64,000 nucleotides of DNA from Pseudopyrenochaeta lycopersici. Lineage: Eukaryota; Ascomycota; Dothideomycetes; Pleosporales; Pseudopyrenochaetaceae. Each line of letters opens with the position of its first letter. Positions within the stretch are counted from its first letter, which is position 1. The DNA lies in the NCBI GenBank assembly GCA_003313425.1, contig NHZP01000005.1, positions 310,001 through 374,000 of the forward strand, read 5' to 3'. The position numbers and the translations under genes were made by a program. A model generated the notes under the pieces. The model did no database searches. It was not told the DNA's origin and saw only the letters and a list, made by a program, of their open reading frames with translations. This document shows positions 18,797 to 29,724 of the stretch, one piece after another.

Positions 18797-21700
18797 CTAT
18801 TGGAAAGCACCCCTAATCTTAGCATAAAGCTCCGTGTCGAGGAAGTTATAGTTTGGATCGCTGAAGCAAAAGGGAGCGCGGAGCAGAGTTTCGGCCGTTG
18901 GCCGTTCGGTGGGATCAATGGTAAAACAGTCGTACATGAAGCTCAGGCCCTCGACACCAATCACCCTCGACACTTCCTCTGGAATGGGGGGAGCCTGGTT
19001 CAAGCTGCCGAGTTTGTAGATTGCGCCAATGGCTTCCTCTTTGCTCCAGGGCCGTTTGCCTGCGAACATTTCCAGCACCACGCAGCCGAGGGACCAGATG
19101 TCGACTTTGGCCGAGTAGCCCTGGCCCTGGGAGCGGATGACTTCAGGAGCCATCCAGAAGACGGAGCCTTGCATTGAATTCGTCACGTCGTTGCCGTAGA
19201 TGTTGTCGGTCTTTTTGGAAATGCCAAAATCGGAGATTTTGCACGTGCCGTCGAGGTCGAGGAGGATGTTGTCAGCTTTGAGATCGCGGTGCAAGATGCC
19301 TTCTCGGTGGAGGTACGATAGACCCAGAAGAGTCTGTCTTGTCAAACTTGACACAACGGATTCTTCAAACTTGCCGTGCTTGCGGATGCAGGAGCCTACT
19401 GAACCACCACTGATGTACTCTAGGAAGATGGAGATGGAGTACTCTTTACGCTCGCAACCAAGGTACTGCACAATGTTGGGATGGTCGAGATGTTGCATTG
19501 TGTCGATCTCCTGGTCGAGGGATTTGACGAGTTCTTTGATCTTGTCCTTATCGGAACCGGCCGCTTTGGCGTTGACTTCGACCTGTTTGACTGCGATAAG
19601 CTCACCCGTGGTGATGTTCATACCGAGGTATACGCGGCCGAATGTGCCCTTGCCGATCAGTTGACCCTTCATCCACTTGAACGTGGGTTGGCGTGATATT
19701 GAAGGTAGGTGATCTTGAGGTATTGTCTCGAGTTGAATAAGGCGCGATCCTCGAGGAGGCTTGACCTGCTCGATCCTGGCGTGGAACATTTTTGTTGACT
19801 TCCGCCTCACGATGTCACCACCATTGCGAAGTGTGGCGACGCGCGACGGGCCCGCTCCACCGGGTACCTGCCCGGGAAGAGGCCGCTTTTCGAGGGGTTG
19901 ATATTGTGATTTCACCACTTCACGGATAGATTTTGTGCGCCCAAGACCAACACCAGACTTTCTCAGATTGCGTTGAGCGATGGACTGCAAGCCAGCTTTG
20001 CCTCGTGTGAGGGGTTGACTGGTAGCAACACTTTCATTTAATGTAGATAGTGTAGCGCGGCCATCGTTCGGGACTTCGTTCGACGCATCTGCTTCCTCTT
20101 CTTCGAGCATCGGCTGATCGAGATTGACGTTGGGGAAGAGTTCGTCAAGATGGTCCACAAGTTGCTCGGCGGGGGGACGGTTCGCCCAGACGTCGCTGGC
20201 AAAAGATTCGCGACGTGAGAATCTATTCGATTCGTCTGGAGAGTCGGTCCACGTAGCGGATGCCGCTGACTCGGGATGGAAGTCGCTAGGTTGTGATTCG
20301 CGGTCAGCAGTCGCACTTTGCTCTGCAGACTTCTCTGCAACCTTGTTCAGCGAAGTCTTGGATCGTTGTGTCTGGAGTGTAAGATTGGGTCGTTGACTGC
20401 GCGAATTGCTTCTTGCAATAGGCACAGATTTTGCAGGTGTAGGAGGGCCGGCGCGTGCGAGCGGTGCGGCGAAGAGTCCGTCGTCGGAATCATCATCGTC
20501 GGAATCGACAGGGTTGAGATTTGGTGACTTGGAAATGAAGGAAACTCGAGCTTCTTCAAAATCGTGTGTTGGGCCCCATACCGAAGCCCGTGACGGCTCT
20601 CTGCTTAGCGTGGACATGGGCGGGCGTGCTGAGTGCGGACTGAGATCTGGTGACTTCGACCGGTCCTCCCTCAGTTTCGACACTGCTGGATTTTGCGGAA
20701 TCGGCATGGCTAGAGAAAGACTTGGTTTCTCTGGTGACTCGTAGTCGGGGGAATCTTCCTCATAGTCAGGTATTCTGAATGAGGTACCGCCCTTGCTCAT
20801 TGTGAGCTCGCCGGGGCTGCGAGGTGACCCACCTGGACTATTCCTGCCGGATCTGCTTCCAAATCCATTCTCCCGGAGTACTGTTGCAGACGGACGCTGG
20901 CTCTCTGGCGATACATTATCCTTTGGTGGAGGCTTTGGAGGCACGGAAGGCGCTTTGGTCGCTGCCCCTATGGCACCTCCGGCAATTCCCGCTCCAATGA
21001 TAGCAGCTGCAATACCAGTCAACCCGCCAGGACCCTGGGGTATCGCCTTGCGTTTCTCGGTCTGAGATTCTGTCGAACGTCGCTTCGTGTTGGCATCGTC
21101 GCCTTCAGGCCACGATGTCCGGTTCTTGGCCCTCGACAGGGAGTTGGCTTTGAGCAGAGTGCTTGTATCAGCTGGAACAGGCGGTGGCTCCCTTAGGGGT
21201 ACTAGTTGCTTGCCCTTCAGTCGCTCTTCTCCAAAAGGCTTCTTCATATCATCGTATGGGGAGTTACGTGGTTCGTCAAAGTCAATGATGCCCGCACTTC
21301 GGAAGCTGACACTATCGCTTGATGCAGAGTTTGGATCTGAGTTATTTCCCTTGAGCCTCTGCATGCGACCTTTAAGGTATTCGTCCTGTTTACGCTTGTT
21401 CTCTTTTCGGTGTTCTTCGGCAGCAATCTCCAGTAAGCGGCGGCGTTCCTGCTCTGGCAACTCATCGCCTGTAGCCCAGGGTGGCTCCGTGGGTCTGTAG
21501 CCACCATTCAATCGATCAGCTACAGCATCAGGCGTCAGCTCGTTCTTTTCGGCAAGTTTGCGTAACGCCGCGCTCTTGTCAGGTACCAGCGTGGATTCTC
21601 CCGACTTCCCGCCAGGAGAGTCCAGCTGGGAATCAGCGTTGAGACGGGTATACGTCGCCTCGTCTACGGATCTGCCCTGTGAGTGTGGCAGCGAGACACC

Positions 21701-24220
21701 AAGTCCGGCAGTAGTCGCAGTCGTGTCGTCGTGCGGAATTTTGACGAAGATCTTGAGCTCTCCAAAGCGATTTCCGTATTGAGATCGAGCTTTGAGCAAC
21801 TTGGAGTCGGAAAGAGGCTCGTCATGGTCGTATTGGCCTGGCAGTGTGATGTGCAATTCCACGCCAGGAATAAGGCTCAGGCCTTGACTAAGTTCCTCGC
21901 AACACACCGTTCGCAAGGCTGCTGCTGAATCTGCATTTGTAATATCGACTAAACGATAGTTCCAACGGTCTGGCGTAACAAAAGCAAATTTTCGATCTTC
22001 TCCTTTGGTGTATCGTCCGCGACCAGCCGCTCGGTTATCCGATTCCATGTGAGCAGATCGCCTTGATGGAGGCCGATCATTCAGAGACGTTTCGCTAGAA
22101 TTCATCCCAGACTTGCCGAATATCCCAGTGGGATGATTGCGATGACTTGCCGGACTCGTTGGGGAGTCTAGGCTGGTATCGTCGGGCGAGGGATGGCTCT
22201 CCTTCTTCCTTTCCCTGCCCATGATCTTGTTGAAGAAGCCCTTGTGGTGTTCTTTGGCACTCATTGGAACTTCTCCTTGATCGTATCTCGCCAGTCCTGT
22301 GCCAGGCCGAGAGCCCTCGTATCCATTCTTTCTGTTCTCGTTGCGGCTCTCGGATCGGCCGTCAAACGACCTTCCAGAGGGCGGTCCTGAGCCTGTGTTT
22401 GCAAAGGTAGACAGATTGGACTCGGAGCTATTGCCACGGTGGTGCGAATAGTAGCGCGACGCCGAGCTGTTCAGACCAGCACTGAGTTGTCCTCCATTCG
22501 TAGCGAGGCGGGCCGATGGAAGCCCTGGACTGTGCTGCGGACTCGATTGTCGAAAAGACCCAGCGTTCAGTGGCGATGGGCCAAAATCACCAGAGGCGCT
22601 TGGGCTGTGTTTCTTGGATCTTGGCTCGAGGTCGCGTAACACCTCCTTGGAGTAAGCGCTGCGGGCTGGTCCTTCCGAGAAGTCTGGAGCGGGACCGAGA
22701 CCGGGGACGGTGAAATTTCGCTGGGTGGATATCCGTCTCGGTATATTCGGGGCGGCGTTTGCGCCGGGGGATTGTACAAGCAATTGACGGCCAGGACTCT
22801 CTTCTCCATTGCCGGCAGTAGTCGGCGTTGATCCAAAGTCCATCCGGGTTCCCATGTAGGGCGAGTTTTCCACAGTGCCTTCAGTTCCAGCGCTAGCCAA
22901 AGTCAGCCCGGTGTCAGCGCGCTGTGGAATCCGGCCGTTGCTCGAGGTCCCGGTTTCGACAATGGAGCGAACAAGCCTACGGAGCTTGCGTCCTTCGTCT
23001 CTTTCCCTGTTCTGGTCCCAGCCAGTCCCGCTTAAAGTGCACTGCTTCGCCAGCTGCGGGAATATGACCTGGTGCATCATTGCCACATTCCCTTTGCTAC
23101 CGTGACCACGACCAATGTCGAGAAATCTTGAGCCCTCCAGGCCGAGCGTCTTGAATGTGTGTTGCCAGTCGGTCGAGAAGCCGTTGCCGGCCAGCCAGAG
23201 TTGGACGCGTTCGGCAGGCCATTGCGCCGAGGCCTCGTGCGGGGAGATAGGGGTGGCGCCGTTGCTGTCCGGGCGGAAGACGCTGGCCTGGTGCTGTGGC
23301 TGGGGGTTCTGCAGCGTGGCGGTGGGTGGGCCGGCCGAGTCGTAGCCCTGCAGTCTGTCGGTGGGGATGTTCAGATGGTTGCGGCTGCTGGGCGTGGGAG
23401 GGACATTGAAGCCCTGGTTGGCGCCGTACTGCACGCTCTGCACGCTGTCGTGGAGGCTGGCAAAGCCTGCGGCCGAGCCGTCGGGGTTTGCCGAGTAATT
23501 GTCGTCTCTGTAAAACGAGGGCTCTGCATACTGCCGCGACGTGTGCAGCGGAGGAATGCCGACGCCAGGCCCAAACGACTCTCCGCCAGGAATGTATGTG
23601 GCCGATGTAAGCGGGGCTTCCTGGTGCTGCTGTAGAGGCGGCGGGCCGGGTGGAGGAGGGAGGTGGTTCGGGTAGTTTGAGTACAGGCTGGGGTTGTAGC
23701 CTTGCTGCGGGTACTGCGGTCTCGGCGGGCCCCAGTTGCTGTTGGCGTGCGGCGGAGGCGGAATCGAGATGCCTCCAATGTTGCTGTTGTAGCCCGTGGG
23801 CCGTGGAGGCGGCGGGGGAAGGGCGATGTGGCTCGAGGGCGTCGAGGTGGGCTGGGGCGGCGGCGGCGGGATGTATTGGTGCATGGTGGAGCGCTGCAGG
23901 TAGCTCTGCTGCCTTTGCACGAGATGCGGGTCGGCTACTGTGTGCGCTCTGCCGCGTGGGCTCGTGGAGAGGGCGCCGCTTCCTGGCGACAGAGCCGGGT
24001 ACGGCGAGCCCAGGTTGACGCCCGGGGTGAGGAGGGACGAGGACGAGGCAGAGGAGGGCGGCGACGTGACGCTCGGGGTGTTGTCGGCCAGCAAGTGGCC
24101 GTTCGGCGGGTTGCGGTTCGATCGAGCAGTAGCGAGGGGCGGTGGAGGGCCGCGACGGCCGGCGCGATCAGAATTGCTGGAAATGTTGGACGAGGACCGC
24201 TGCCGGGACTCTATGGGCAT
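18797..24220 (-). CDS. BCK1: BCK1-type MAP kinase kinase kinase of the cell wall integrity pathway
   Basis: A single uninterrupted frame of 1807 residues. The N-terminus is long, disordered and rich in Pro, Ser and Gly. A SAM-like region is near residues 340-400 (WPAERVQLWLAGNGFSTDW). A Ras-association-like region follows at about 735-830 (FAFVTPDRWNYRLVDITNAD, then VELHITLPGQYD). The kinase domain spans about 1514-1785. It has the glycine loop GKGTFGRVYLG, lysine in IAVKQVEV, HRDLKADN catalytic loop, DFGISKK and the activation segment SMQGSVFWMAPEV. The kinase sequence, with EYISGGSVGSCIRKHGKFEESV, is of Bck1/Mkh1 type rather than Ste11. In fungi this kinase acts below Pkc1 and phosphorylates the MAPKK Mkk1/2 to control wall integrity, stress response and often virulence. 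The leader carries a start-stop uORF 62 nt upstream. Confidence 0.93.
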   Translation of the reverse strand: MPIESRQRSSSNISSNSDRAGRRGPPPPLATARSNRNPPNGHLLADNTPSVTSPPSSASSSSLLTPGVNLGSPYPALSPGSGALSTSPRGRAHTVADPHLVQRQQSYLQRSTMHQYIPPPPPQPTSTPSSHIALPPPPPRPTGYNSNIGGISIPPPPHANSNWGPPRPQYPQQGYNPSLYSNYPNHLPPPPGPPPLQQHQEAPLTSATYIPGGESFGPGVGIPPLHTSRQYAEPSFYRDDNYSANPDGSAAGFASLHDSVQSVQYGANQGFNVPPTPSSRNHLNIPTDRLQGYDSAGPPTATLQNPQPQHQASVFRPDSNGATPISPHEASAQWPAERVQLWLAGNGFSTDWQHTFKTLGLEGSRFLDIGRGHGSKGNVAMMHQVIFPQLAKQCTLSGTGWDQNRERDEGRKLRRLVRSIVETGTSSNGRIPQRADTGLTLASAGTEGTVENSPYMGTRMDFGSTPTTAGNGEESPGRQLLVQSPGANAAPNIPRRISTQRNFTVPGLGPAPDFSEGPARSAYSKEVLRDLEPRSKKHSPSASGDFGPSPLNAGSFRQSSPQHSPGLPSARLATNGGQLSAGLNSSASRYYSHHRGNSSESNLSTFANTGSGPPSGRSFDGRSESRNENRKNGYEGSRPGTGLARYDQGEVPMSAKEHHKGFFNKIMGRERKKESHPSPDDTSLDSPTSPASHRNHPTGIFGKSGMNSSETSLNDRPPSRRSAHMESDNRAAGRGRYTKGEDRKFAFVTPDRWNYRLVDITNADSAAALRTVCCEELSQGLSLIPGVELHITLPGQYDHDEPLSDSKLLKARSQYGNRFGELKIFVKIPHDDTTATTAGLGVSLPHSQGRSVDEATYTRLNADSQLDSPGGKSGESTLVPDKSAALRKLAEKNELTPDAVADRLNGGYRPTEPPWATGDELPEQERRRLLEIAAEEHRKENKRKQDEYLKGRMQRLKGNNSDPNSASSDSVSFRSAGIIDFDEPRNSPYDDMKKPFGEERLKGKQLVPLREPPPVPADTSTLLKANSLSRAKNRTSWPEGDDANTKRRSTESQTEKRKAIPQGPGGLTGIAAAIIGAGIAGGAIGAATKAPSVPPKPPPKDNVSPESQRPSATVLRENGFGSRSGRNSPGGSPRSPGELTMSKGGTSFRIPDYEEDSPDYESPEKPSLSLAMPIPQNPAVSKLREDRSKSPDLSPHSARPPMSTLSREPSRASVWGPTHDFEEARVSFISKSPNLNPVDSDDDDSDDGLFAAPLARAGPPTPAKSVPIARSNSRSQRPNLTLQTQRSKTSLNKVAEKSAEQSATADRESQPSDFHPESAASATWTDSPDESNRFSRRESFASDVWANRPPAEQLVDHLDELFPNVNLDQPMLEEEEADASNEVPNDGRATLSTLNESVATSQPLTRGKAGLQSIAQRNLRKSGVGLGRTKSIREVVKSQYQPLEKRPLPGQVPGGAGPSRVATLRNGGDIVRRKSTKMFHARIEQVKPPRGSRLIQLETIPQDHLPSISRQPTFKWMKGQLIGKGTFGRVYLGMNITTGELIAVKQVEVNAKAAGSDKDKIKELVKSLDQEIDTMQHLDHPNIVQYLGCERKEYSISIFLEYISGGSVGSCIRKHGKFEESVVSSLTRQTLLGLSYLHREGILHRDLKADNILLDLDGTCKISDFGISKKTDNIYGNDVTNSMQGSVFWMAPEVIRSQGQGYSAKVDIWSLGCVVLEMFAGKRPWSKEEAIGAIYKLGSLNQAPPIPEEVSRVIGVEGLSFMYDCFTIDPTERPTAETLLRAPFCFSDPNYNFLDTELYAKIRGAFQ

Positions 24221-24282
24221 GTCTGCACCTCAGGCGAGGGTGGGAGAGGCTCCTGGTGGGTCAGAGGGCAGCGCGGTCGTGC

Positions 24283-24288
24283 CTACAT
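24283..24288 (-). promoter_or_regulatory. Minimal ATG-TAG start-stop uORF candidate upstream of the MAPKKK
   Basis: On the coding strand ATG (24288-24286) is followed at once by TAG (24285-24283), 62 nt before the main ATG. Start-stop elements can stall ribosomes and reduce downstream initiation. It matters only if the leader includes it, which is likely given its closeness. Confidence 0.4.
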
Positions 24289-25683
24289 GACTCTGCAGCG
24301 CCGTCTCTGTCCACAGCCTTGAGTCGCCGCACTCAAGTCGTGGCACGTCCTGCGCTCTCGGCTGCCTCTCTTCTCGTATACTGTCGATCAAGGCGGTGCG
24401 GGAGGTGGCCCCGGGGAACTCGCGGGCAACTGCGCTTTTGCGGCAATCGAGCGGGTGCAAAGAGAGGGCAGTGGTCACGGAGGAGATTGGGGCTCGCAGC
24501 TGTGTCGAACAGCCGTCGTCAGCGGAGGGCAGAAGCGCGGCGCCTGCGCTTAGAGTGGGCGCTTCGAGGTATGGCGATGCTTGGCCCCGTCGCATCCAAC
24601 ATGGGACGGTAGCACGCGTCAATGCAGGTACGCAGCGAAGACACGCTGCAAAGGTGGGCAGAGACACGGCGGAGACGGTGCAGGTGGAGCAGAGGTTAGT
24701 GACGGGCGGCCGTCGAGTGCGCCCAAGTCAGAGCTGGCTGTGAGCTGGCTGTGAGCCTGGAGGTGGTGGGCACGGCATGCGCACAGGCCCAGGATGAAGG
24801 AGGATTGGTCGGATGCACCCGCAGCGCGCTGGAACCCCAACACAAGACAGACGCCACTTGAGACACGGGGGACCAGCACTGTCAGCCGTCACCCTTCACC
24901 CCCGTCCACGCCGGACCTTATCCGGCCAGCGCCCTTCAACGCTCTCGCCAACGGCTCTCGCCAGCTCATGTGCAGGGGTTGCCAGACAGACGGAGAATTG
25001 CTGAGCCGGCCCATCGAGCGCCCTGAAGCCTCGCCGTTGAACTGCCCATTTGAGTCCAGTATTGTTTTTTAGTCAATCTTTGTCTGCTGCCTGCTTCTCC
25101 ACAGCCTTTTCTGCAGCATTTTTCCTGCATCCGGCCGTGCTTGCGCTACTAAAACGCGCCATGCTCGATGCCTTCCGAGTGCCGCGCATACGACTTCACT
25201 GACCCACCCAGTGTCCTGTCAATTAAGCTCCATTGCAAGACCATCATTGGAGCGGCTGTCAACGAACAAACCATGCGCCACGATCGTGGCATGAGCAGCG
25301 AGTAATACCGCCGCCTCGCGGCTCGACTTGCCGTATTCGCTTTTCATCAACAAAGCTTCACTGCTGGCTCTCGACTCCACAGCAGCTGGTGGAATGTGCT
25401 GTGACCACGTCCATGCTCTTCGTGAAGCATCTCCCCGGCTGCATGAAATTTCAGCGATAGCAAAAGATAGTTTTTTTCCCGATCGACTGATCGGATCGCC
25501 TGCGATAGCAACTGCTTTGCGTATGAAATAAACTCGCACACACGTTAGCTCACGCCATATGAGCTGACAAAGACGCGTGAATGCATGTAACCTGCACGTC
25601 GCGTTACCTATGTGCTGCTTATACCCACCCGATAAGTCTTCAACAACGCCGTTGCCGGTAAGGGCCGGACCATGAGGTCATAC

Positions 25684-25690
25684 TTATAAA
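25684..25690 (+). promoter_or_regulatory. TATA-like box of the pyruvate decarboxylase gene
   Basis: TTATAAA about 107 bp upstream of the ATG at 25797, suitable for a highly expressed glycolytic-type gene. By-eye match only. Confidence 0.4.
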
Positions 25691-25796
25691 GAAACTGAAC
25701 CTTAAAACATGTCGCGCCCAACAGCAGCAGCAGTCACAACAAGCAATACTACACCTCTCGCTTCTGAAGCCTTACAATCTATCTTAACTTGGCATC

Positions 25797-27640
25797 ATGG
25801 CACAGGATCTCCGCTCCCAGGAAATCAAGAACCCAATTGATGTGGCAGAGGTGACGCCCTTCGCATGTGATAGCGCTAGCTCTGGCTAACCTCCAAAAAG
25901 TATCTCTTCCGCCGCCTGAAACAGGTGGGTGTCGAATCTGTACATGGTGTACCTGGAGACTACAATCTCGTTGCCCTCGATTACATTCCCAAAACTGGAT
26001 TGAAATGGGTTGGAAACTGCAATGAGTTGAATGCAGGTACGTGAAATTTGGCCTGGATTCTCAGGGTCTACTCTTGTTGCTCCATTCGCTGACCCCATCT
26101 AGGCTACGCAGCTGACGGCTATGCTCGCGTAAAGGGCATCTCTGCGCTCGTCACTACATTTGGTGTGGGCGAACTGTCTGCCGTTAATGCCATTGCTGGC
26201 GCCTACTCCGAATACGTCCCAATTGTGCACATTGTTGGATATCCATCAACAAGATCGCAAAAAAATGGGGCATTGCTTCACCACACTCTCGGGAATGGCG
26301 ACTTTACAGTCTTCTCCAGAATGTCAAGGGAAATCTCTTGCGCCGTATCCATGCTCAACAACCAACACGAGGCAGCCGTACTGATCGATAACGCCATCCG
26401 GGAATGCTATTTAAAATCACGACCAGTTTACATCTCCCTGCCCAGCGACATGGTGCAGGAGAAGATTGATGGCGACAGGCTAAATACACCACTCGAGCTG
26501 GATTTCCCACCAAACGAACAAGAAGCGGAAGACTATGTTGTGGACGTAGTCTTGAAGTATCTTCACGAGGCCAAGAATCCTGTTATCCTCGTGGACGCAT
26601 GCGCTATTCGACATAGGGCTTTGAAGGAAACCCACGAGCTCGTCGAAAAGTCTGGCATCCCAACGTTCGTTGCACCCATGGGCAAAGGCGCGGTAGATGA
26701 GACATTGCCAAACTACGGAGGCGTGTATGCAGGTGACGGTTCAAATGCGGGCGTGCGAGAGCGCGTAGAATCAGCCGACCTGGTCCTTAGCATTGGAGCA
26801 ATCAAATCCGATTTCAACACCGCGGGTTTCACCATCCGCATGTCTCAGTTGAAGACCATCGACTTCCACTCTTACGGCGTCAAAGTTCGGTACTCGGAGT
26901 ATCCCGGCGTGCGGATGAACGGCGTCCTCGCAAAGGTCACGGCCAAGCTTGGAAAGCTGAATATTGAGGCAGGTCCTCAGCCGAACAACAAGATTCCAGA
27001 GCAAGAAGTCTCGTCGTCCGAATCCACGATTACACATGCCTGGTTGTGGCCAACCCTTGGACAGTGGCTCCAGAAGGACGACGTCATCATCACCGAGACA
27101 GGAACCTCCAACTTCGGAATCTGGGAGACACGCTTCCCCGCCGGCGTAAACGCAATCTCGCAAGTCCTCTGGGGCTCCATCGGCTACGCAACCGGCTCAT
27201 GCCAGGGCGCCGCACTCGCCGCCAAAGAAAGCAACATCAAGCGCACCATCCTCTTCACCGGTGACGGCTCCTTCCAGCTCACCGCCCAAGAAGTCTCCAC
27301 CATGATCCGCAACAAGCTCGCCCCCATCATCTTCATCATCTGCAACAAAGGCTACACCATCGAGCGCCTCATCCACGGCTACGAAGACGCATACAACGAC
27401 GTCCAGGAGTGGAAGTACAAAGACATCCCCGCCGTCTTTGGCGCCGAACCCGGCACCGTCCTCACCTACAGGATCGAGACGCGCCAGCAGCTGCAGGACT
27501 TATTCAAGAACGAGGAATTCTCCAGTGGCGAGACTACCAAGATGAGGTTCGTCGAGCTGGTCATGCCTTGGGATGATGCGCCTGCTGCGCTGAAGAGCGT
27601 TGCTGCGGCCGCGGCGAGGACGAATGCGAAGACTGATTAG
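25797..27640 (+). CDS. Pyruvate decarboxylase (thiamine diphosphate enzyme)
   Basis: Three exons, 25797-25850, 25901-26036 and 26103-27640, with 50- and 66-nt introns, give 575 residues, the usual length. The N-terminal ThDP domain shows VHGVPGDYN and [15 protein letters not shown] with the cofactor-activating Glu. The HHTLGNGDF motif carries the paired catalytic histidines. The C-terminal ThDP-binding motif begins [13 protein letters not shown] and ends with [13 protein letters not shown]. The first Asn of the usual NN pair is Cys here, while the second, which holds the magnesium ion in yeast Pdc1, is kept. The enzyme converts pyruvate to acetaldehyde and CO2 in the cytosol, for fermentation and the pyruvate dehydrogenase bypass. 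A closely related 2-keto acid (indolepyruvate or phenylpyruvate) decarboxylase cannot be fully excluded. Confidence 0.92.
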
Positions 27641-28446
27641 GCGGCTGGGTGGAGTAATGGAATAGAGCGGGATTGGCAGGTTTGAAGGGGAAAATGTGAA
27701 TTTAATGATTTTATGCTCTCCCTTCATATTAAAATGACAATTTAATGACATCAATAATTAAATCAAAACATACGAACTCAGTATTTTAAAAAACAGTGGT
27801 CTTTTTAGATATCTTATGCGACTAGCAAACCTATATATGACATGCTCACCCATTCAAGAACAAGAAATACCTCTACCACACTGATAATATTTCTTTCCTC
27901 TCTCACTCAGACCCCTCTTACACTCTCCTCCGCCACATCCCCACCTGTTTCTCCATCCAGTTCCACCCTGCCACGTACATTTCCGCACTCCAAAGAAAAA
28001 AAACCAACAGACTGACACAATGAAGAACAAAGTCTCAACTTTTCGATATATGTGATGCGTCTTGCTCCAACCCACTGTGATGATCTTCGTGTCGCGTAGA
28101 GTCATGACGAGCAAGACGAAGTTTGTGGACTTGTTTTGTGTTGAGTTGAGGGGGTAAGATAAGGATTCAAGCCGATTCTTTAAATAAACTTCACGAATAC
28201 TGGGGGGAAAGCGGAAGAGATGAATGAGGAGGGAGAGCTTCGAGGGAGAAACGGGGGCGAGGGGGAGAGGGAGTAGATTTTTGTCCAGGATAGCAGAAAT
28301 TTGATCATCTCAAAACCACCATTTAGCAACTTAAGAGCGTTGTCACTTCTGTGTTTCGGAAATCTCTCTTAAATATAGACAAATTTTGTTGAGTAGAAAA
28401 AGTACAATCACGATGCATATTGTAATTTCATCTATCAACTAGCCAT
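27641..28446. other. Convergent intergenic region
   Basis: AT-rich 3' flank shared by the convergent decarboxylase and TGS1-like genes. No gene or clear repeat is seen. Confidence 0.6.
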
Positions 28447-29375
28447 TCACGACTCCTCGTCTGCCAGTTCGAAATCAAAGTTCCCAAAGTATACACAGAG
28501 CGCCTGTGTTCTGGATTAATCACGCATCTTCATAAATAAAACACAAAACGACGTACCTTGCTCGCTCCCATTATAGCATAGTGAGCGACTTCAAGCTTCT
28601 TCCCGTCCTGCGCGTACCTCGCGACCTGATTGAGATCGGAGTTGCGCGGTAGGTAGAGGACCAATTCTTTGCTGATGCGTGTGAAGCTCTTGTACAACAT
28701 GTCGAGATTGTACGGCTCCATCTTTGTCAAATCGAATACATCTTCAGCGCCGTACTCGGTGCCTATTCACCGTTAGTTGTCTCAGTATCTAGAAAACGCA
28801 ACACGAATGAACTCACCACCCCAGGGCGGACTCGCGAAGATGACGACATTCTTCTGTCCTGTGAACCGATTGATAGCGTCAAAGCAATCGCCAGCCAACC
28901 AGAAGATCTTGTTAGACACTCCGTAGATTTCTGCGTTGTGCTTTGCGCACTTCAACGTCTTGGTGTCTTTCTCGATGGCGAAGACGCGCTCCCAACGGCC
29001 TGAACGGGCCAAGGCGATTGCGTTACCGCCTACGCCGGCGAAAGCGTCAACAATGACGGTCTTGTCTTTCGGTGCTGATTCTGAAATATGAGCAGCGATT
29101 TTACTTGATCACGGTTAGCTACACGCAACGTGTTACCGTGTTGGAGTTGTACTTCGCAATGGGTTCTGGAGTCACGCCGAACCAGGCGTCTTCGGTCATC
29201 CAAATGCCTTCATCGTACTTTTCCCATATTTTGAACCGCTGAAACCAATACCTGGAACTCATTAGCACTTGAAACCTATTCGACGCTTTTGACTTTTATA
29301 CTTCTTCAGGTGCTCAGGAAACTGTTCGACGTTGAGCCATTGGTGTATGCCTTTCTCATTCGGCCTGTCTTCCAT
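28447..29375 (-). CDS. TGS1: Trimethylguanosine synthase (RNA cap hypermethylase)
   Basis: Five exons are inferred: 29375-29302, 29251-29137, then a junction discussed below to 28817, 28762-28557 and 28503-28447. Exons 1-2 read HLKKYWFQRFKIWEKYDEGI and MTEDAWFGVTPEP, the conserved N-terminal arm. The methyltransferase fold shows motif I (VIVDAFAGVGGNAIALA) and motif IV (FASPPWGG) with the Trp that stacks on the cap guanine. The C-terminus reads ALCVYFGNFDFELADEES. The enzyme adds two methyls to the m7G cap of snRNAs and snoRNAs in the nucleus or nucleolus. The exon 2/3 junction is awkward. The good donor at 29136 and the CTAAC/AAG acceptor near 29103 do not keep phase, while a weaker donor with the acceptor at 29081 does. 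Hence exact residues 64-75 are uncertain. Confidence 0.85.
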
Positions 29376-29724
29376 CTTCGCAGACACCACACTCCTCACA
29401 CCTCTTATAAGGCCTTATTATTTTGGTTTAGCCTGGATTGCGACCTGTGGACCACTGTGTGGAACGAATAAGCTGGGAATAGAACAGCCGACAGAAGGGA
29501 AATGTATGAGACGCTTTACTACTTCAAGGCTAGTGCAATCCAAGTACGACTGCCTGATCCAGCAGTTCGCACACCTATGTGACGCGGAATGAACGACCGC
29601 TCTATCGAGGGAGAACTTAGAACTATTCAAATACATCAACTCCAAATATACATCAGAATATCCCCGAACACTGCAGTCGCAAAGCTTCAACAGCGTGCAT
29701 TAGCGCCTGCTGCAGATCAAAGCT
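29376..29724. other. Bidirectional promoter region of the TGS1-like and GRASP genes
   Basis: 350 bp between two divergent start codons. Short open frames inside it do not resemble proteins. Confidence 0.5.

Larger units (their letters stand above)
24221..25796. other. Divergent intergenic region between MAPKKK and pyruvate decarboxylase
   Basis: About 1.6 kb. The part next to the MAPKKK is GC-rich and open in several frames, which suits a long leader. The part next to the decarboxylase holds TTATAAA near 25684, about 110 bp before its ATG. No gene is supported. Confidence 0.5.

Noticed and set aside
25219..25539. 106-codon minus-strand frame between the MAPKKK and decarboxylase genes
   Set aside because: It starts at GTG, lies in the promoter of the decarboxylase and shows no family similarity.
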